64,000 bases of DNA from Pseudomonas moorei (GTDB taxonomy: Bacteria > Pseudomonadota > Gammaproteobacteria > Pseudomonadales > Pseudomonadaceae): NCBI RefSeq assembly GCF_008801475.1, contig NZ_VZPP01000012.1, positions 1 through 64,000 on the forward strand. The letters are read 5' to 3'. Positions 15,360-23,992 of this stretch are shown here, in pieces; positions within the stretch are counted from its first letter, which is position 1; the number at the start of each line of letters is the position of its first letter. Both the position numbers and the translations under genes were made by a program. The notes beneath the pieces were generated by a model, which was not told the origin of the DNA, searched no databases, and saw only the letters and a program-made list of their open reading frames with translations.

Positions 15360-16502
15360 GTGATTCGTTGGAAACATGCAGCATTGCTGGCTCTGGCCCT
15401 GTTGGCCGCGGGTTGCAGCAGCAACAGCAAAAAAGAATTGCCACCGGCCGAGTTGACCGACTTCAAGGAAGAAGTGGTTCTGAAAAAGCAGTGGAGTCGT
15501 TCGATCGGTGACGGTCAGGGCGAAACCTACAACATGCTGGTTCCAGCGATCGACGGCGATACCATTTATGCTGCCGACGTGACTGGTGTGGTGATGGCAC
15601 TGGATCGCAGCAACGGCGACGTCAAGTGGAAGAAAAAACTCGAACTGCCTGTTTCCGGCGCCGTTGGCGTGGGTTACGGTCTGCTGACGTTGGGTACGCT
15701 CAAGGGTGAAATCGTTGCCCTGGACACCAGCAACGGTGAAGTGAAGTGGCGTGCTCGCGTGTCCAGCGAAGTTCTGGCACCACCGGCCAACAACGGCGAT
15801 GTGGTGGTGGTTCAGACCCAGGACGACCGTCTGATCGGTCTGGATGCCGCTACCGGCACTCAGCGCTGGTTGTATGACAGCACGCCAGCGGTTCTGACAC
15901 TGCGCGGTACCAGTGCGCCGATCGTGACCAACCACCTCGCGGTGGCTGGCCTGTCGACCGGTAAAGTGGTCGCTCTCGACATTTCCAACGGCGTGCCGGT
16001 GTGGGAACAGCGTGTAGCGATCCCGCAAGGTCGTTCGGAGCTGGAGCGTGTGGTCGATATCGACGGCGGCCTGCTGTTGTCCGGCGAGACGATTTACGTC
16101 GCGAGCTACCAGGGGCGCGTTGCCGCGCTTGACCTGCAAAGCGGTCGCCAGCTGTGGCAGCGTGATGCTTCCAGCTATGCGGGTGTCGCGCAGGGCTTCG
16201 GGAGTCTCTACGTGAGTCTGTCTTCGGGCACTGTCGAAGGCGTCGACGAGCGTTCCACCACGGCTTTGTGGAGCAACGATTCGCTGGCTCGTCGTCAGCT
16301 GTCGGCTCCTGAAGTGTTTTCCAGCTACGTTGCAGTGGGTGACTTGGAAGGTTATCTGCACCTGCTGAGTCAGGTTGATGGTCGATTCGTCGGCCGCGAG
16401 CGTATCGACAGCGACGGCCTGCGTGCCCGTCCGCTGGTGGTGGGTGACACGATTTATGTGTATGGCAACAGCGGCAAACTGGAAGCCCTGACCATCAAGT
16501 AA
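15360..16502 (+). CDS. bamB: Outer membrane assembly lipoprotein BamB
   Basis: A beta-propeller lipoprotein of the BAM complex that helps insert outer-membrane proteins. It has 380 residues: a signal peptide with lipobox LLAAGC, then repeated blades with PQQ-like motifs (for example ALDRSNGDVKWKK, ALDTSNGEVKWRA, GLDAATGTQRWLY). I chose the GTG at 15360 because AAGGGG (15345-15350) is correctly spaced from it; the in-frame ATG at 15351 touches that Shine-Dalgarno. It follows yfgM by one base and precedes der after a terminator and a REPIN. Confidence 0.95.
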   Translation: MIRWKHAALLALALLAAGCSSNSKKELPPAELTDFKEEVVLKKQWSRSIGDGQGETYNMLVPAIDGDTIYAADVTGVVMALDRSNGDVKWKKKLELPVSGAVGVGYGLLTLGTLKGEIVALDTSNGEVKWRARVSSEVLAPPANNGDVVVVQTQDDRLIGLDAATGTQRWLYDSTPAVLTLRGTSAPIVTNHLAVAGLSTGKVVALDISNGVPVWEQRVAIPQGRSELERVVDIDGGLLLSGETIYVASYQGRVAALDLQSGRQLWQRDASSYAGVAQGFGSLYVSLSSGTVEGVDERSTTALWSNDSLARRQLSAPEVFSSYVAVGDLEGYLHLLSQVDGRFVGRERIDSDGLRARPLVVGDTIYVYGNSGKLEALTIK

Positions 16503-16545
16503 AGGTTTGACTATGCTTGGGGTTAACCCCCCAGGCTGCTTCACT

Positions 16546-16646
16546 TGCAGGAGCGAGCTCGCTCGCGAAGGGCGCCAACGATTACGTTTGCGGTCTGAAT
16601 AAACGCAGTGTTTTTGCGTTTTTCGCGATCAAGCTCGCTCCTACAG
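16546..16646. repeat. REPIN (class A) between bamB and der
   Basis: Inverted REP copies GGAGCGAGCTCGCTCGCGAA (from 16550) and TCGCGATCAAGCTCGCTCCT (ending about 16643). Both arms carry single changes from the class consensus. Confidence 0.85.
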
Positions 16647-16663
16647 TGATAGCCCCGAGCACC

Positions 16664-16694
16664 AGCCGCTGCCTCGCAGCGGCTTTTGTATTTT
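16664..16694 (+). terminator. Terminator before der
   Basis: AGCCGCTGC (16664-16672) and GCAGCGGCT (16676-16684) form a 9-bp stem with a 3-base loop, followed by TTTGTATTTT. It ends the pilF-to-bamB transcription unit; the next ATG (der) is 26 bases further on. Confidence 0.75.
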
Positions 16695-16719
16695 CTGAAA
16701 TAACGAAGTGGAGAGCCGC

Positions 16720-18189
16720 ATGGTTCCCGTAATCGCCCTGGTGGGCCGACCGAACGTCGGCAAGTCCACCTTGTTCAACCGCCTGACCAGGACTCGCGAC
16801 GCCATTGTCGGCGACCTGTCCGGTCTGACCCGTGATCGCCAATACGGTGAGGCCAAGTGGCAAGGGCGTTCCTACATTCTGGTCGACACCGGCGGTATCT
16901 CCGGTGACGAGCATGGTATGGACGAAAAAATGGCCGAGCAGTCGCTGCTGGCCATTGAAGAAGCGGATGTTGTGCTGTTCCTGGTAGATGCCAAGGCCGG
17001 TTTCACCGCCGCCGACCAGATGATCGCCGAGCATTTGCGCAAACGTAACAAGCGTTCCTACGTGGTCGCCAACAAGGTCGACAACATCGACCCTGATATG
17101 GCCCGCGCCGAATTCGCTCCGTTGGGCATGGGGCACGCGATTCCAATCGCCGGTGCTCATGGCCGTGGCATCACCCAGATGCTGGAAATCGCCCTGAGCG
17201 AATTCCCGAAAGACGAAGAAGAGCCGGAAGAAGGCGAGGAAGAGGAAGTTGCCGAGGGCGAAGAAGCCAAGCGCATTCCTGGCCCGAGCGAAAAAGACGG
17301 GATCAAGATCGCGATCATCGGCCGTCCGAACGTCGGCAAGTCGACCCTGGTCAACCGCATGCTCGGTGAAGACCGGGTTATCGTCTATGACCAACCCGGC
17401 ACCACTCGCGACAGTATCTACATCCCGTTCGAGCGTAACGACGAGAAGTACACGCTGATTGACACCGCCGGTGTGCGCAAGCGCGGCAAGATCCACGAAG
17501 AAGTCGAAAAGTTCTCCGTGGTCAAAACCCTGCAAGCGATCAAAGACGCCAACGTGGTGATCTTCGTGATGGACGCCCGCGAAGGCGTGGTCGATCACGA
17601 CCTCAACCTGCTGGGCTTCGCCATTGAGTCGGGTCGTGCGCTGGTCATCGCCATCAACAAGTGGGACGGCATGACCCCGAGCGAACGCGACTTCGTGAAG
17701 GTCGAGTTGCAGCGTCGCCTGTTCTTCGTTGACTACGCCGACATTCACTTCATCTCGGCGCTGCATGGCACTGGCGTAGGTAATCTCTATGCGTCGGTAC
17801 AAAACTCGTTCAAGTCTGCGGTCACCCGCTGGCCAACCAACCGCCTGACCCAGATCCTGGAAGACGCGGTCGGTGAGCACGCGCCGCCAATGGTCAATAA
17901 CCGTCGGATCAAGCTGCGTTATGCCCACCTGGGTGGCGCGAACCCGCCGATCATCGTGATTCACGGTAACCAGATCGAAAAGGTGCCGAAGTCCTACGTC
18001 CGTTACCTGGAAAACACTTACCGTCGTGTGCTGAAGTTGGTCGGTACGCCGATCCGCATCGAGTTCAAGGGCGGCGAGAACCCGTACGAAGGCAACAAGA
18101 ACTCGCTCACCGACCGTCAGGTCAACAAGAAGCGTCGCTTGATGTCGCACCACAAGAAGGCCGACAAGAAGCGTCGCGACAAACGCTGA
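16720..18189 (+). CDS. der: Ribosome biogenesis GTPase Der
   Basis: An essential GTPase with two tandem G domains and a C-terminal KH-like domain, needed for 50S subunit maturation. The 489-residue product starts MVPVIALVGRPNVGKST at 16720, with GTGGAG just upstream. The first P-loop is at about residues 8-17 and the second GRPNVGKSTLVN at about 203-214, separated by a very acidic linker rich in Glu (about 165-185). The C-terminus is basic (KKADKKRRDKR). The annotated start is preferred over an in-frame GTG 12 bases upstream. Confidence 0.97.
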   Translation: MVPVIALVGRPNVGKSTLFNRLTRTRDAIVGDLSGLTRDRQYGEAKWQGRSYILVDTGGISGDEHGMDEKMAEQSLLAIEEADVVLFLVDAKAGFTAADQMIAEHLRKRNKRSYVVANKVDNIDPDMARAEFAPLGMGHAIPIAGAHGRGITQMLEIALSEFPKDEEEPEEGEEEEVAEGEEAKRIPGPSEKDGIKIAIIGRPNVGKSTLVNRMLGEDRVIVYDQPGTTRDSIYIPFERNDEKYTLIDTAGVRKRGKIHEEVEKFSVVKTLQAIKDANVVIFVMDAREGVVDHDLNLLGFAIESGRALVIAINKWDGMTPSERDFVKVELQRRLFFVDYADIHFISALHGTGVGNLYASVQNSFKSAVTRWPTNRLTQILEDAVGEHAPPMVNNRRIKLRYAHLGGANPPIIVIHGNQIEKVPKSYVRYLENTYRRVLKLVGTPIRIEFKGGENPYEGNKNSLTDRQVNKKRRLMSHHKKADKKRRDKR

Positions 18190-18225
18190 TTCCAAGCCCT
18201 CGCACTCTCTTTTGTCGGGGGCTTG

Positions 18226-18370
18226 TTGTGGTGAGGCGGCTTGCCCCCGTTGGGTGGCGCAGCCAGCCCGAAACCATCCACCGGGGTCTGTCAGACCCCG
18301 GTGCAGGTTTTACGACTGCTTCGCAGCCGAACGGGGCGGTGCGGCGGTCCGACAAACTCCCTCGCCACAG
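18226..18370. repeat. Long palindromic repeat (class C) with a perfect inner palindrome
   Basis: The unit starts TGTGGTGAGGCGGCTTGCCC and ends CTCCCTCGCCACAG, and is related to the units at 46380-46510 and 59527-59677. Within it, 18279-18290 and 18292-18303 are perfect 12-base complements around one T. Together with the terminator at 18395 it fills the gene-free stretch 18190-18494; nothing else is seen there. Confidence 0.75.
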
Positions 18371-18394
18371 GTACAGCGGTGATCAATTGACGAA

Positions 18395-18420
18395 GGGCGC
18401 CCTGTATGGCGCCCTTTTTC
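18395..18420 (+). terminator. Rho-independent terminator between der and the aminotransferase gene
   Basis: GGGCGCC (18395-18401) and GGCGCCC (18408-18414) form a perfect 7-bp stem with a 6-base loop, followed by TTTTT. Confidence 0.8.
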
Positions 18421-18494
18421 GTGCCTGCCGTTTGGGCTATCCTCGGGCTCTCCCGCGCCGCCGTTAGAGCCGGGTGTAGAGCAGGGAATCACCG

Positions 18495-19643
18495 ATGATC
18501 ACCAGTAAGCTGCCGAATGTCGGCATCACTATCTTCACCCAGATGTCTCAGCTCGCCGCGCAGACCGGCGCGCTAAACCTGTCTCAGGGATTTCCCGATT
18601 TCGATGCCCCGCAAGCCCTGTGCGACGCGGTTGGCCGGCATATTGCCAATGGCCACAACCAGTATTCGCCGATGACCGGCCTGCCCGCTCTGCGTCAGCA
18701 GATTGCGGCGAAGATCGCCCGTAGCTATGGCGTCAACGTCGATGCCGACAACGAAGTGACCGTCACCCCGGGCGCGACCCAGGCGATTTTCAGCGCCATC
18801 CAGGCCGTTATCCACAATGGTGACGAAGTCATCGTGTTCGATCCGGCGTATGACAGTTACGAGCCTTCGGTTGAGTTGGCGGGTGGTCGTTGCGTGCACG
18901 TACCGTTGGGCCTGGACGATTTCAGCATCGACTTCGACAAGCTCGCCACTGCGTTGAGTCCGCGCACGCGAATGATCATCCTCAATTCCCCGCACAACCC
19001 CAGCGGTGCCTTGATCAGTCGCGCCGAGCTGGATCAGTTGGCGGCGCTGATTCGCGACCGTGACATCTACATCGTCAGCGACGAGGTCTACGAACACCTG
19101 GTGTACGACGGCGTACCACACGTCAGCGTGCTGGCCCATGAAGAACTGTATCAGCGAGCCTTCGTGGTCAGCTCTTTCGGCAAGACTTATCACGTCACCG
19201 GCTGGAAAACCGGTTACGTCGTCGCGCCGCCGGCCCTGACGGCAGAGCTGCGCAAAGTGCATCAATACGTCAGTTTCTGCGGTGTTACGCCACTGCAATA
19301 TGCCTTGGCCGATTACATGGCCGAGCATCCGGAACACGTCGAAGAACTGCCGGATTTCTATCAGGCCAAGCGTGATCTGTTCTGCGATTTGCTCGCGCCA
19401 TCGCGTTTCAGTTTCAAACGGGTGACCGGCACTTATTTCCAGTTGGTCGATTACTCGCAAATCCGTCCGGACCTCAATGACGTCGAAATGGCCCTGTGGA
19501 TGACTCGCGAACATGGCGTGGCAAGTATTCCGATCTCGGTGTTCTACCAGACACCACCCGAAGGCCAGCGCCTGGTGCGACTGTGCTTTGCCAAGCGTGA
19601 GGAGACCCTGCGTGAAGCAGCGGAAAAACTATGCGTGATCTGA
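18495..19643 (+). CDS. PLP-dependent aminotransferase, YbdL/methionine aminotransferase type
   Basis: A class I/II aminotransferase of 382 residues. The PLP lysine is Lys230 in SSFGKTYHVTGWK, and Asn168 is in the SPHNPSG motif. The N-terminal NLSQGFPDFDAP and QYSPMTGLPALRQQ segments resemble E. coli YbdL and glutamine transaminase K, which prefer Met, Gln and aromatic amino acids. The start overlaps none, and the 3' end overlaps the next gene by 13 bases. That gene is an omega-amidase homologue, so the pair probably transaminates with glutamine and then hydrolyses the alpha-ketoglutaramate formed. Exact substrate is inferred. Confidence 0.85.
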   Translation: MITSKLPNVGITIFTQMSQLAAQTGALNLSQGFPDFDAPQALCDAVGRHIANGHNQYSPMTGLPALRQQIAAKIARSYGVNVDADNEVTVTPGATQAIFSAIQAVIHNGDEVIVFDPAYDSYEPSVELAGGRCVHVPLGLDDFSIDFDKLATALSPRTRMIILNSPHNPSGALISRAELDQLAALIRDRDIYIVSDEVYEHLVYDGVPHVSVLAHEELYQRAFVVSSFGKTYHVTGWKTGYVVAPPALTAELRKVHQYVSFCGVTPLQYALADYMAEHPEHVEELPDFYQAKRDLFCDLLAPSRFSFKRVTGTYFQLVDYSQIRPDLNDVEMALWMTREHGVASIPISVFYQTPPEGQRLVRLCFAKREETLREAAEKLCVI

Positions 19644-20422
19644 GTGCGCTACCGAATCTGAACATCGCGCTGATCCAGACGTCCCTGGCCTGGCATGACC
19701 GCCGGGCAAACCTGGAGCATTTCGAGTCGCTGCTGGAACAGGCGCGCGGCGCAGACCTGATCATTCTGCCGGAGATGTTCACCACCGGTTTCTCCATGGA
19801 GTCCGAAACCCTCGCGGAACCGGAAAACGGCCCCACCAGCCAATGGCTGCGGGTTCAGGCGGCGAAATTCGAGGCAGTGATTACTGGTAGCGTCATCATT
19901 CAGGCGGCCGATGGCAGTCATCGCAATCGCCTGTTATGGGCACGGCCGGACGGCGAGCTGTGGCACTACGACAAGCGCCACCTGTTCCGCATGGCCGGCG
20001 AGCATCATCACTACACCCCGGGCGAGCGTCAGGTGCAGTTCGAACTCAAGGGCTGGCGCGTGAGGCCGTTGATCTGCTACGACCTGCGCTTCCCGGTTTG
20101 GAGTCGCGATGCCCAGGACACCGACCTGTTGCTGTATACCGCCAACTGGCCGGGCGCTCGACGCCAGCACTGGAACCGCTTGTTGCCGGCGCGGGCGATC
20201 GAAAACCTGTGTTACGTGGCGGCGGTGAACCGCATCGGGACGGACGGCAAAGGCTTTGCGTATACCGGTGACAGTCAGGTGCTGGATTTCCAGGGCGAGA
20301 CGTTGCTCAGTGCCGGTGAGGCGGACGGAGTATTCAAGGTGCTGCTCAATGCGGCGGAACTGGCGGCGTATCGCGCGCGGTTTCCGGCGAATCTGGATGC
20401 GGATACTTTCGAATTCACCTGA
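19631..20422 (+). CDS. Nitrilase-superfamily amidohydrolase, omega-amidase (YafV) type
   Basis: A carbon-nitrogen hydrolase of 263 residues with the catalytic triad Glu48 (LPEMF), Lys115 (YDKRHLF) and Cys149 (LICYDLRFP). Motifs fit the Nit2/YafV branch, which deamidates alpha-ketoglutaramate and alpha-ketosuccinamate. It overlaps the aminotransferase gene by 13 bases, which strongly suggests translational coupling and a shared pathway: the glutaminase II route that recycles alpha-keto-4-methylthiobutyrate to methionine. The function of the pair is known for homologues and inferred here. Confidence 0.85.
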   Translation: MRDLSALPNLNIALIQTSLAWHDRRANLEHFESLLEQARGADLIILPEMFTTGFSMESETLAEPENGPTSQWLRVQAAKFEAVITGSVIIQAADGSHRNRLLWARPDGELWHYDKRHLFRMAGEHHHYTPGERQVQFELKGWRVRPLICYDLRFPVWSRDAQDTDLLLYTANWPGARRQHWNRLLPARAIENLCYVAAVNRIGTDGKGFAYTGDSQVLDFQGETLLSAGEADGVFKVLLNAAELAAYRARFPANLDADTFEFT

Positions 20423-20445
20423 GTTCGTCGTCGCCTGACCTGACC

Positions 20446-20540
20446 TCTTCGCGGGCAAGCCCGCTCCCACAGGGTATGTGGGTGTAAACAAAATTTGAGT
20501 TCACAACGGTCAACTGTGAGCGGGCTTGCCCGCGAAAGGG
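20446..20540. repeat. REPIN (GCGGGCTTGCCCGCGAA class)
   Basis: Inverted copies CTTCGCGGGCAAGCCCGCTC (20447-20466) and GAGCGGGCTTGCCCGCGAAA (20518-20537) flank a spacer. This class (B here) differs in stem sequence from the GAGCGAGC class. Confidence 0.9.
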
Positions 20541-20569
20541 CCGGTTCAGACAGCACAAAACCAGCAGGC

Positions 20570-20607
20570 AAAAAAAGGCCCCGAGGTTCGCACTCCGGGG
20601 CCTTTTT
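20570..20607. terminator. Bidirectional terminator between the amidase gene and leuA
   Basis: GGCCCCG (20577-20583) pairs with CGGGGCC (20596-20602); the stem is flanked by an A-run on the left and TTTTT on the right, so it can stop transcription from both converging genes. Confidence 0.85.
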
Positions 20608-20623
20608 GCATGACAGCGAAGGC

Positions 20624-22303
20624 TTACGCGGCTTTCGCTTCAGGCTGGCTCAGGGAGCGGTTCAGCGCGCTGAACAGAGCCTTGAAGCTGGCGGTGGTGA
20701 TGTTTTCGTCGATGCCGACGCCATGCACCGCGCGCTCACCATTGACTCGCAGTTCAATGTAGGCGGCAGCCTTGGCGTTGGTGCCTGCGCCGATGGCGTG
20801 CTCGTTGTAGTCCATGATTTCCACCGGCACTGGCAAACCGGCCACCAGCGCTTCCAGAGCGCCATTGCCCTTGCCGCGCCAATGCAGGTTGGTTTCGCCC
20901 TGACCTTGGCTGGCGACTTCCACTTCGACGGCGCTGTGGCCGTTTTCTTCCTGCAGGCGATGGCTGACCAGCGCGTACGGGGTGTTGGCCTGCAAGTACT
21001 CGCTGTGCAGCAGGGCGTGGATTTGCTGGGCAGTCATTTCCAGGCCCAGGCGATCGGTCTCACGCTGCACGACCTGGCTGAACTCGATCTGCATGCGACG
21101 CGGCAGGCTGATGCCGTATTCCTGTTCCAGCAAGTAGGCGATACCGCCCTTGCCCGACTGGCTGTTGACGCGGATGACCGCTTCGTAGCTGCGGCCGATG
21201 TCGGCAGGGTCGATCGGCAAGTACGGTACTTCCCACAGCGCGTCCGGTTTCTGCTGGGCGAAGCCCTTGCGGATGGCATCCTGGTGGGAGCCGGAGAACG
21301 CGGTGTGCACCAGGTCGCCGACGTACGGGTGACGTGGGTGAACCTGGATCTGGTTGCACTCTTCGACGACTTTGCGCACGCCGTCGATGTCGGAGAAGTC
21401 CAGTTGAGGGTCGAGGCCCTGGGTGTACATGTTCAGCGCGACGGTCACCAGGTCAACGTTACCGGTACGCTCGCCGTTGCCGAACAGGCAGCCTTCGACG
21501 CGGTCGGCGCCGGCCATCAGGCCCAGTTCAGTGGCCGCAACGCCAGTGCCACGGTCGTTGTGGGTGTGCAGGCTGATGATCACGCTGTCACGACGGTTGA
21601 TGTGACGGCCGAACCATTCGATCTGGTCGGCATAGATGTTCGGGGTTGCGCATTCGACGGTGGCCGGCAGGTTGAGAATCATCTTGTGCTCGGGCGTCGG
21701 GTTCCATACCTCGATCACCGCGTCGCAGACTTCCTTGGCGAACTCCAGTTCGGTGGCACTGAAAGTCTCTGGCGAGTACTCGAAGGTCCACTCGGTGTCC
21801 GGCTGCATGGCTGCGTATTTGACGAACAGTTTGGCGGCGTTCACGGCGATGGCCTTGACTCCGTCCTTGTCCTGATTGAAGACAATCCGGCGGAAGGAAG
21901 GGGAGGTCGCGTTGTACAGGTGAACGATGGCTTTCTTTGCCCCGCGCAGGGATTCGAAGGTACGTTCGATCAGGTCTTCACGGCCCTGGGTCAGCACCTG
22001 GATGGTGGTGTCGTCTGGGATGTGATTGCCTTCGATCAGGGTGCGCACGAAGTCGAAGTCGGTTTGCGAAGCGGCCGGGAACGAGGCTTCGATTTCTTTC
22101 ACGCCTACCTGCACCAGGGTTTTCCAGAAGCGCAGCTTCTTGACGGCGTCCATCGGTTCGATCAGCGACTGGTTGCCGTCACGCAGGTCGGAACTGCACC
22201 AGATCGGCGCGGCCGTGATGGTTTTCGACGGCCAGGTGCGGTCCGGGATGTCGATGGTCGGGAACGCGCGGTATTTCGAAGACGGGTCTTTGAGCATGCT
22301 CAT
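20624..22303 (-). CDS. leuA: 2-isopropylmalate synthase
   Basis: Catalyses the first committed step of leucine synthesis from 2-ketoisovalerate and acetyl-CoA. The 559-residue protein has the HMGL-like barrel (SSDLRDGNQSLIEPM near 37-51; HTHNDRGTGV near 246-255) and a C-terminal allosteric domain that binds leucine (about 430-559). Its length fits the longer Pseudomonas/fungal-like LeuA type. The ATG at 22303 follows AAGGA by 8 bases; a second ATG is 6 bases downstream. A 5' leader with a small ORF and a promoter (22393-22506) suggests attenuation control. Confidence 0.96.
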   Translation of the reverse strand: MSMLKDPSSKYRAFPTIDIPDRTWPSKTITAAPIWCSSDLRDGNQSLIEPMDAVKKLRFWKTLVQVGVKEIEASFPAASQTDFDFVRTLIEGNHIPDDTTIQVLTQGREDLIERTFESLRGAKKAIVHLYNATSPSFRRIVFNQDKDGVKAIAVNAAKLFVKYAAMQPDTEWTFEYSPETFSATELEFAKEVCDAVIEVWNPTPEHKMILNLPATVECATPNIYADQIEWFGRHINRRDSVIISLHTHNDRGTGVAATELGLMAGADRVEGCLFGNGERTGNVDLVTVALNMYTQGLDPQLDFSDIDGVRKVVEECNQIQVHPRHPYVGDLVHTAFSGSHQDAIRKGFAQQKPDALWEVPYLPIDPADIGRSYEAVIRVNSQSGKGGIAYLLEQEYGISLPRRMQIEFSQVVQRETDRLGLEMTAQQIHALLHSEYLQANTPYALVSHRLQEENGHSAVEVEVASQGQGETNLHWRGKGNGALEALVAGLPVPVEIMDYNEHAIGAGTNAKAAAYIELRVNGERAVHGVGIDENITTASFKALFSALNRSLSQPEAKAA

Positions 22304-22392
22304 CGGGAAATCCTTATTGTGTGGGCCGAAAAAAGGCGGCCTGCCGGTGGATCAAATGTTCTGGGGGTAACGCGTGAGACGAGGCATCGCGA

Positions 22393-22470
22393 TCAGCCCG
22401 GCAGTCGTGCGCTGACAAGGCACAGGCTGCGGTGCTGGCGACGCTGAATGAGGGTGTGAGAGGTTTTCAT
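22393..22470 (-). CDS. Putative 25-residue leader peptide of leuA
   Basis: A small ORF, 89 bases upstream of leuA on the same strand, encodes a 25-residue basic peptide that starts MKTSHTLIQRRQHR and ends in RSLCLVSARLPG. It contains four Leu in its last 19 residues, not in tandem. Its ATG lies 7 bases after the -10 hexamer of the likely leuA promoter, so the mRNA would start at or almost at this ATG (leaderless translation). GC-rich sequence between it and leuA, including GGCCGCC followed by TTTTTT, could form attenuator stems. Expression is not proven; the peptide could be chance. Confidence 0.45.
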   Translation of the reverse strand: MKTSHTLIQRRQHRSLCLVSARLPG

Positions 22471-22477
22471 GTCTTCA

Positions 22478-22506
22478 ACCCTAACCGCGGGGGGAAAGGA
22501 TGGCAA
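22478..22506 (-). promoter_or_regulatory. Probable leuA promoter
   Basis: On the minus strand -35 TTGCCA (22506-22501), a 17-base spacer with a C-run, and -10 TAGGGT (22483-22478). The predicted start point falls near 22471, next to the leader ATG. Confidence 0.5.
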
Positions 22507-22690
22507 GCAGTCGAAAAAAATTGAGAGGAATACTCGTGACAATGTATTTATCGAGATTTTATTGCTTTGATTGGCTTCGAATGTTCAGTTGCTTGCGCAG
22601 GGTTTGAGTGGTGCGCAATCGAAGCTTTCAGCATGGGCGGCCGGTGGCGCAGCTATGCTTTAAGCCTCGACTGGCAAGCAGGAGTCGGCG

Positions 22691-23047
22691 ATGAACGAGT
22701 CCGATTGGAAGCTTTATTGTGTGCTGCGTCCGATGGCCCGCGAGCGGATGTGCGTGCGGATCATGGCGGATGTCGAAAAGACCGTGCTGGATAAAAGCCT
22801 TTCACCTTACGAGCGGATGGAGGCCAGCGAGGAGCTGCTCAAGGCTGGTCAAAAAGAGCTGTATTGGGCCTTTGGGGTTTTCAGTTTTTCACGTCATGAA
22901 GCCCGCTCGCACTTGCTCGGGCTGTGTGCCCGGGAGTTGATTACGGCTCAAGAGTTAAGCGGCTTTTCGCAGGAGACGCAGGAGTGGGTCAAACACTGCC
23001 TGGCGGATCGGGAGGTGCATGGGATTGAGGATCTGGACGCGGAGTAA
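22691..23047 (+). CDS. Conserved hypothetical protein, 118 aa
   Basis: I do not recognise a functional family. The protein has no signal peptide or membrane segment; it is mostly polar and predicted helical, with a central segment (SPYERMEASEELLKAGQKELYWAFG, split here as two helices about 38-62) and a Glu/Asp-rich C-terminus. The ATG at 22691 has AGGAG at a good distance, and codon use resembles the neighbours, so it looks like a real gene. It stands alone between the leuA promoter and a REP pair. From memory, such small proteins recur in Pseudomonas at this place. Confidence 0.7.
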   Translation: MNESDWKLYCVLRPMARERMCVRIMADVEKTVLDKSLSPYERMEASEELLKAGQKELYWAFGVFSFSRHEARSHLLGLCARELITAQELSGFSQETQEWVKHCLADREVHGIEDLDAE

Positions 23048-23086
23048 GTTGTTTTTCAGTGATCAGGGTTGAGCCTGTGATGCTGC

Positions 23087-23148
23087 CTTTGCGGACAAGC
23101 CCGCTTCTGCAATGGATCGGGTGGGAGTGGGCTTGCCCGCGAAGAGGC
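23087..23148. repeat. REPIN (class B), short spacer
   Basis: Inverted arms TTTGCGGACAAGCCCGCTTC (from about 23088) and GTGGGCTTGCCCGCGAAGAG (ending about 23146) around about 20 bases. The left arm carries substitutions. Confidence 0.8.
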
Positions 23149-23167
23149 CGCTCGCCTCACTGCGAAT

Positions 23168-23989
23168 TCAGGGCTGAAACGCCCCGATGAAAATCGCCGG
23201 GTCCACGCGCGCATCGTTCAGGCTGATGTTCCAGTGCATATGTGGCCCGGTCGCCCGCCCGGTCGAACCGACCTTGCCGACCACGTCACCGCGAGCCAAT
23301 GGTTGACCGACCTTCACATCGATTTTCGACATGTGGCAGAACATGCTGATGAAGCCTTGGCCATGGTCGACAAACACCGTGTTGCCGTTGAAGAAATAAT
23401 TGCCGATCAGAATCACTTTGCCATCGGCCGGGGTTTTGATCGGGGTACCGGCCGGCACCGCGAAGTCCAGGCCAGCGTGGGGATTGCGTTCTTCACCATT
23501 GAAGAACCGGCGCACCCCGAACTTGCTCGACAGCGGCCCGTTGACAGGCTTGTCCAATAGCAGGTTGCTGGGCGTATTCGGGCTGAACGTGCGGTAGGCG
23601 GTGATCTGCTCAGCCAGCTCGCGTTCGATGCGCTTGAGATTCTCCGGGTCCGGATTGACCTGCTGCGTGTTCTTCAAGGTGATGCGTTGTTCAGGGTATT
23701 TTTTCTGGCCCACCGTGAAGCTCAGCGTACGACCAGCGCTGCTGATGGACTGAGCGCCCGGCTTGGTCGTCAGTGGCACGCCGACGATGGCCAGCCAATT
23801 GTTCTGTTCCTTGACCACCAGCACCGGTTTGCCCTGATAGCTGGCTTTCGGTGCTTGCGCGGAAGTGCCCAGATCCACCACCGCGACGCCACCTGGCACC
23901 GGTTTGTTCAACAGGCGGGTGATGTAGCTGTCGGCATGGGCGTTGAGGGTCAGGCACAGCAACAGCAGCGAAGCTAAAAGGCGCGGCAT
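23168..23989 (-). CDS. Periplasmic M23 family metalloendopeptidase
   Basis: A 273-residue secreted protein: a signal peptide (about 1-19, cut after NAHA), a beta-rich N-terminal domain, and a C-terminal LytM/M23 domain (about 152-268). The zinc and catalytic motif is complete: His171 and Asp175 (NPHAGLDFA), His219 (FCHMS) and His250/His252 (GPHMHW). It should be an active peptidoglycan endopeptidase rather than an EnvC/NlpD-type activator. It is 3 bases downstream of xseA on the same strand and probably co-transcribed. Confidence 0.9.
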   Translation of the reverse strand: MPRLLASLLLLCLTLNAHADSYITRLLNKPVPGGVAVVDLGTSAQAPKASYQGKPVLVVKEQNNWLAIVGVPLTTKPGAQSISSAGRTLSFTVGQKKYPEQRITLKNTQQVNPDPENLKRIERELAEQITAYRTFSPNTPSNLLLDKPVNGPLSSKFGVRRFFNGEERNPHAGLDFAVPAGTPIKTPADGKVILIGNYFFNGNTVFVDHGQGFISMFCHMSKIDVKVGQPLARGDVVGKVGSTGRATGPHMHWNISLNDARVDPAIFIGAFQP

Positions 23990-23992
23990 GGG

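Noticed and set aside
20495..22447. A 650-codon plus-strand open frame over leuA
   Set aside because: It is the shadow of leuA on the opposite strand and runs through the terminator and REP sequence at its start; no recognisable domain.
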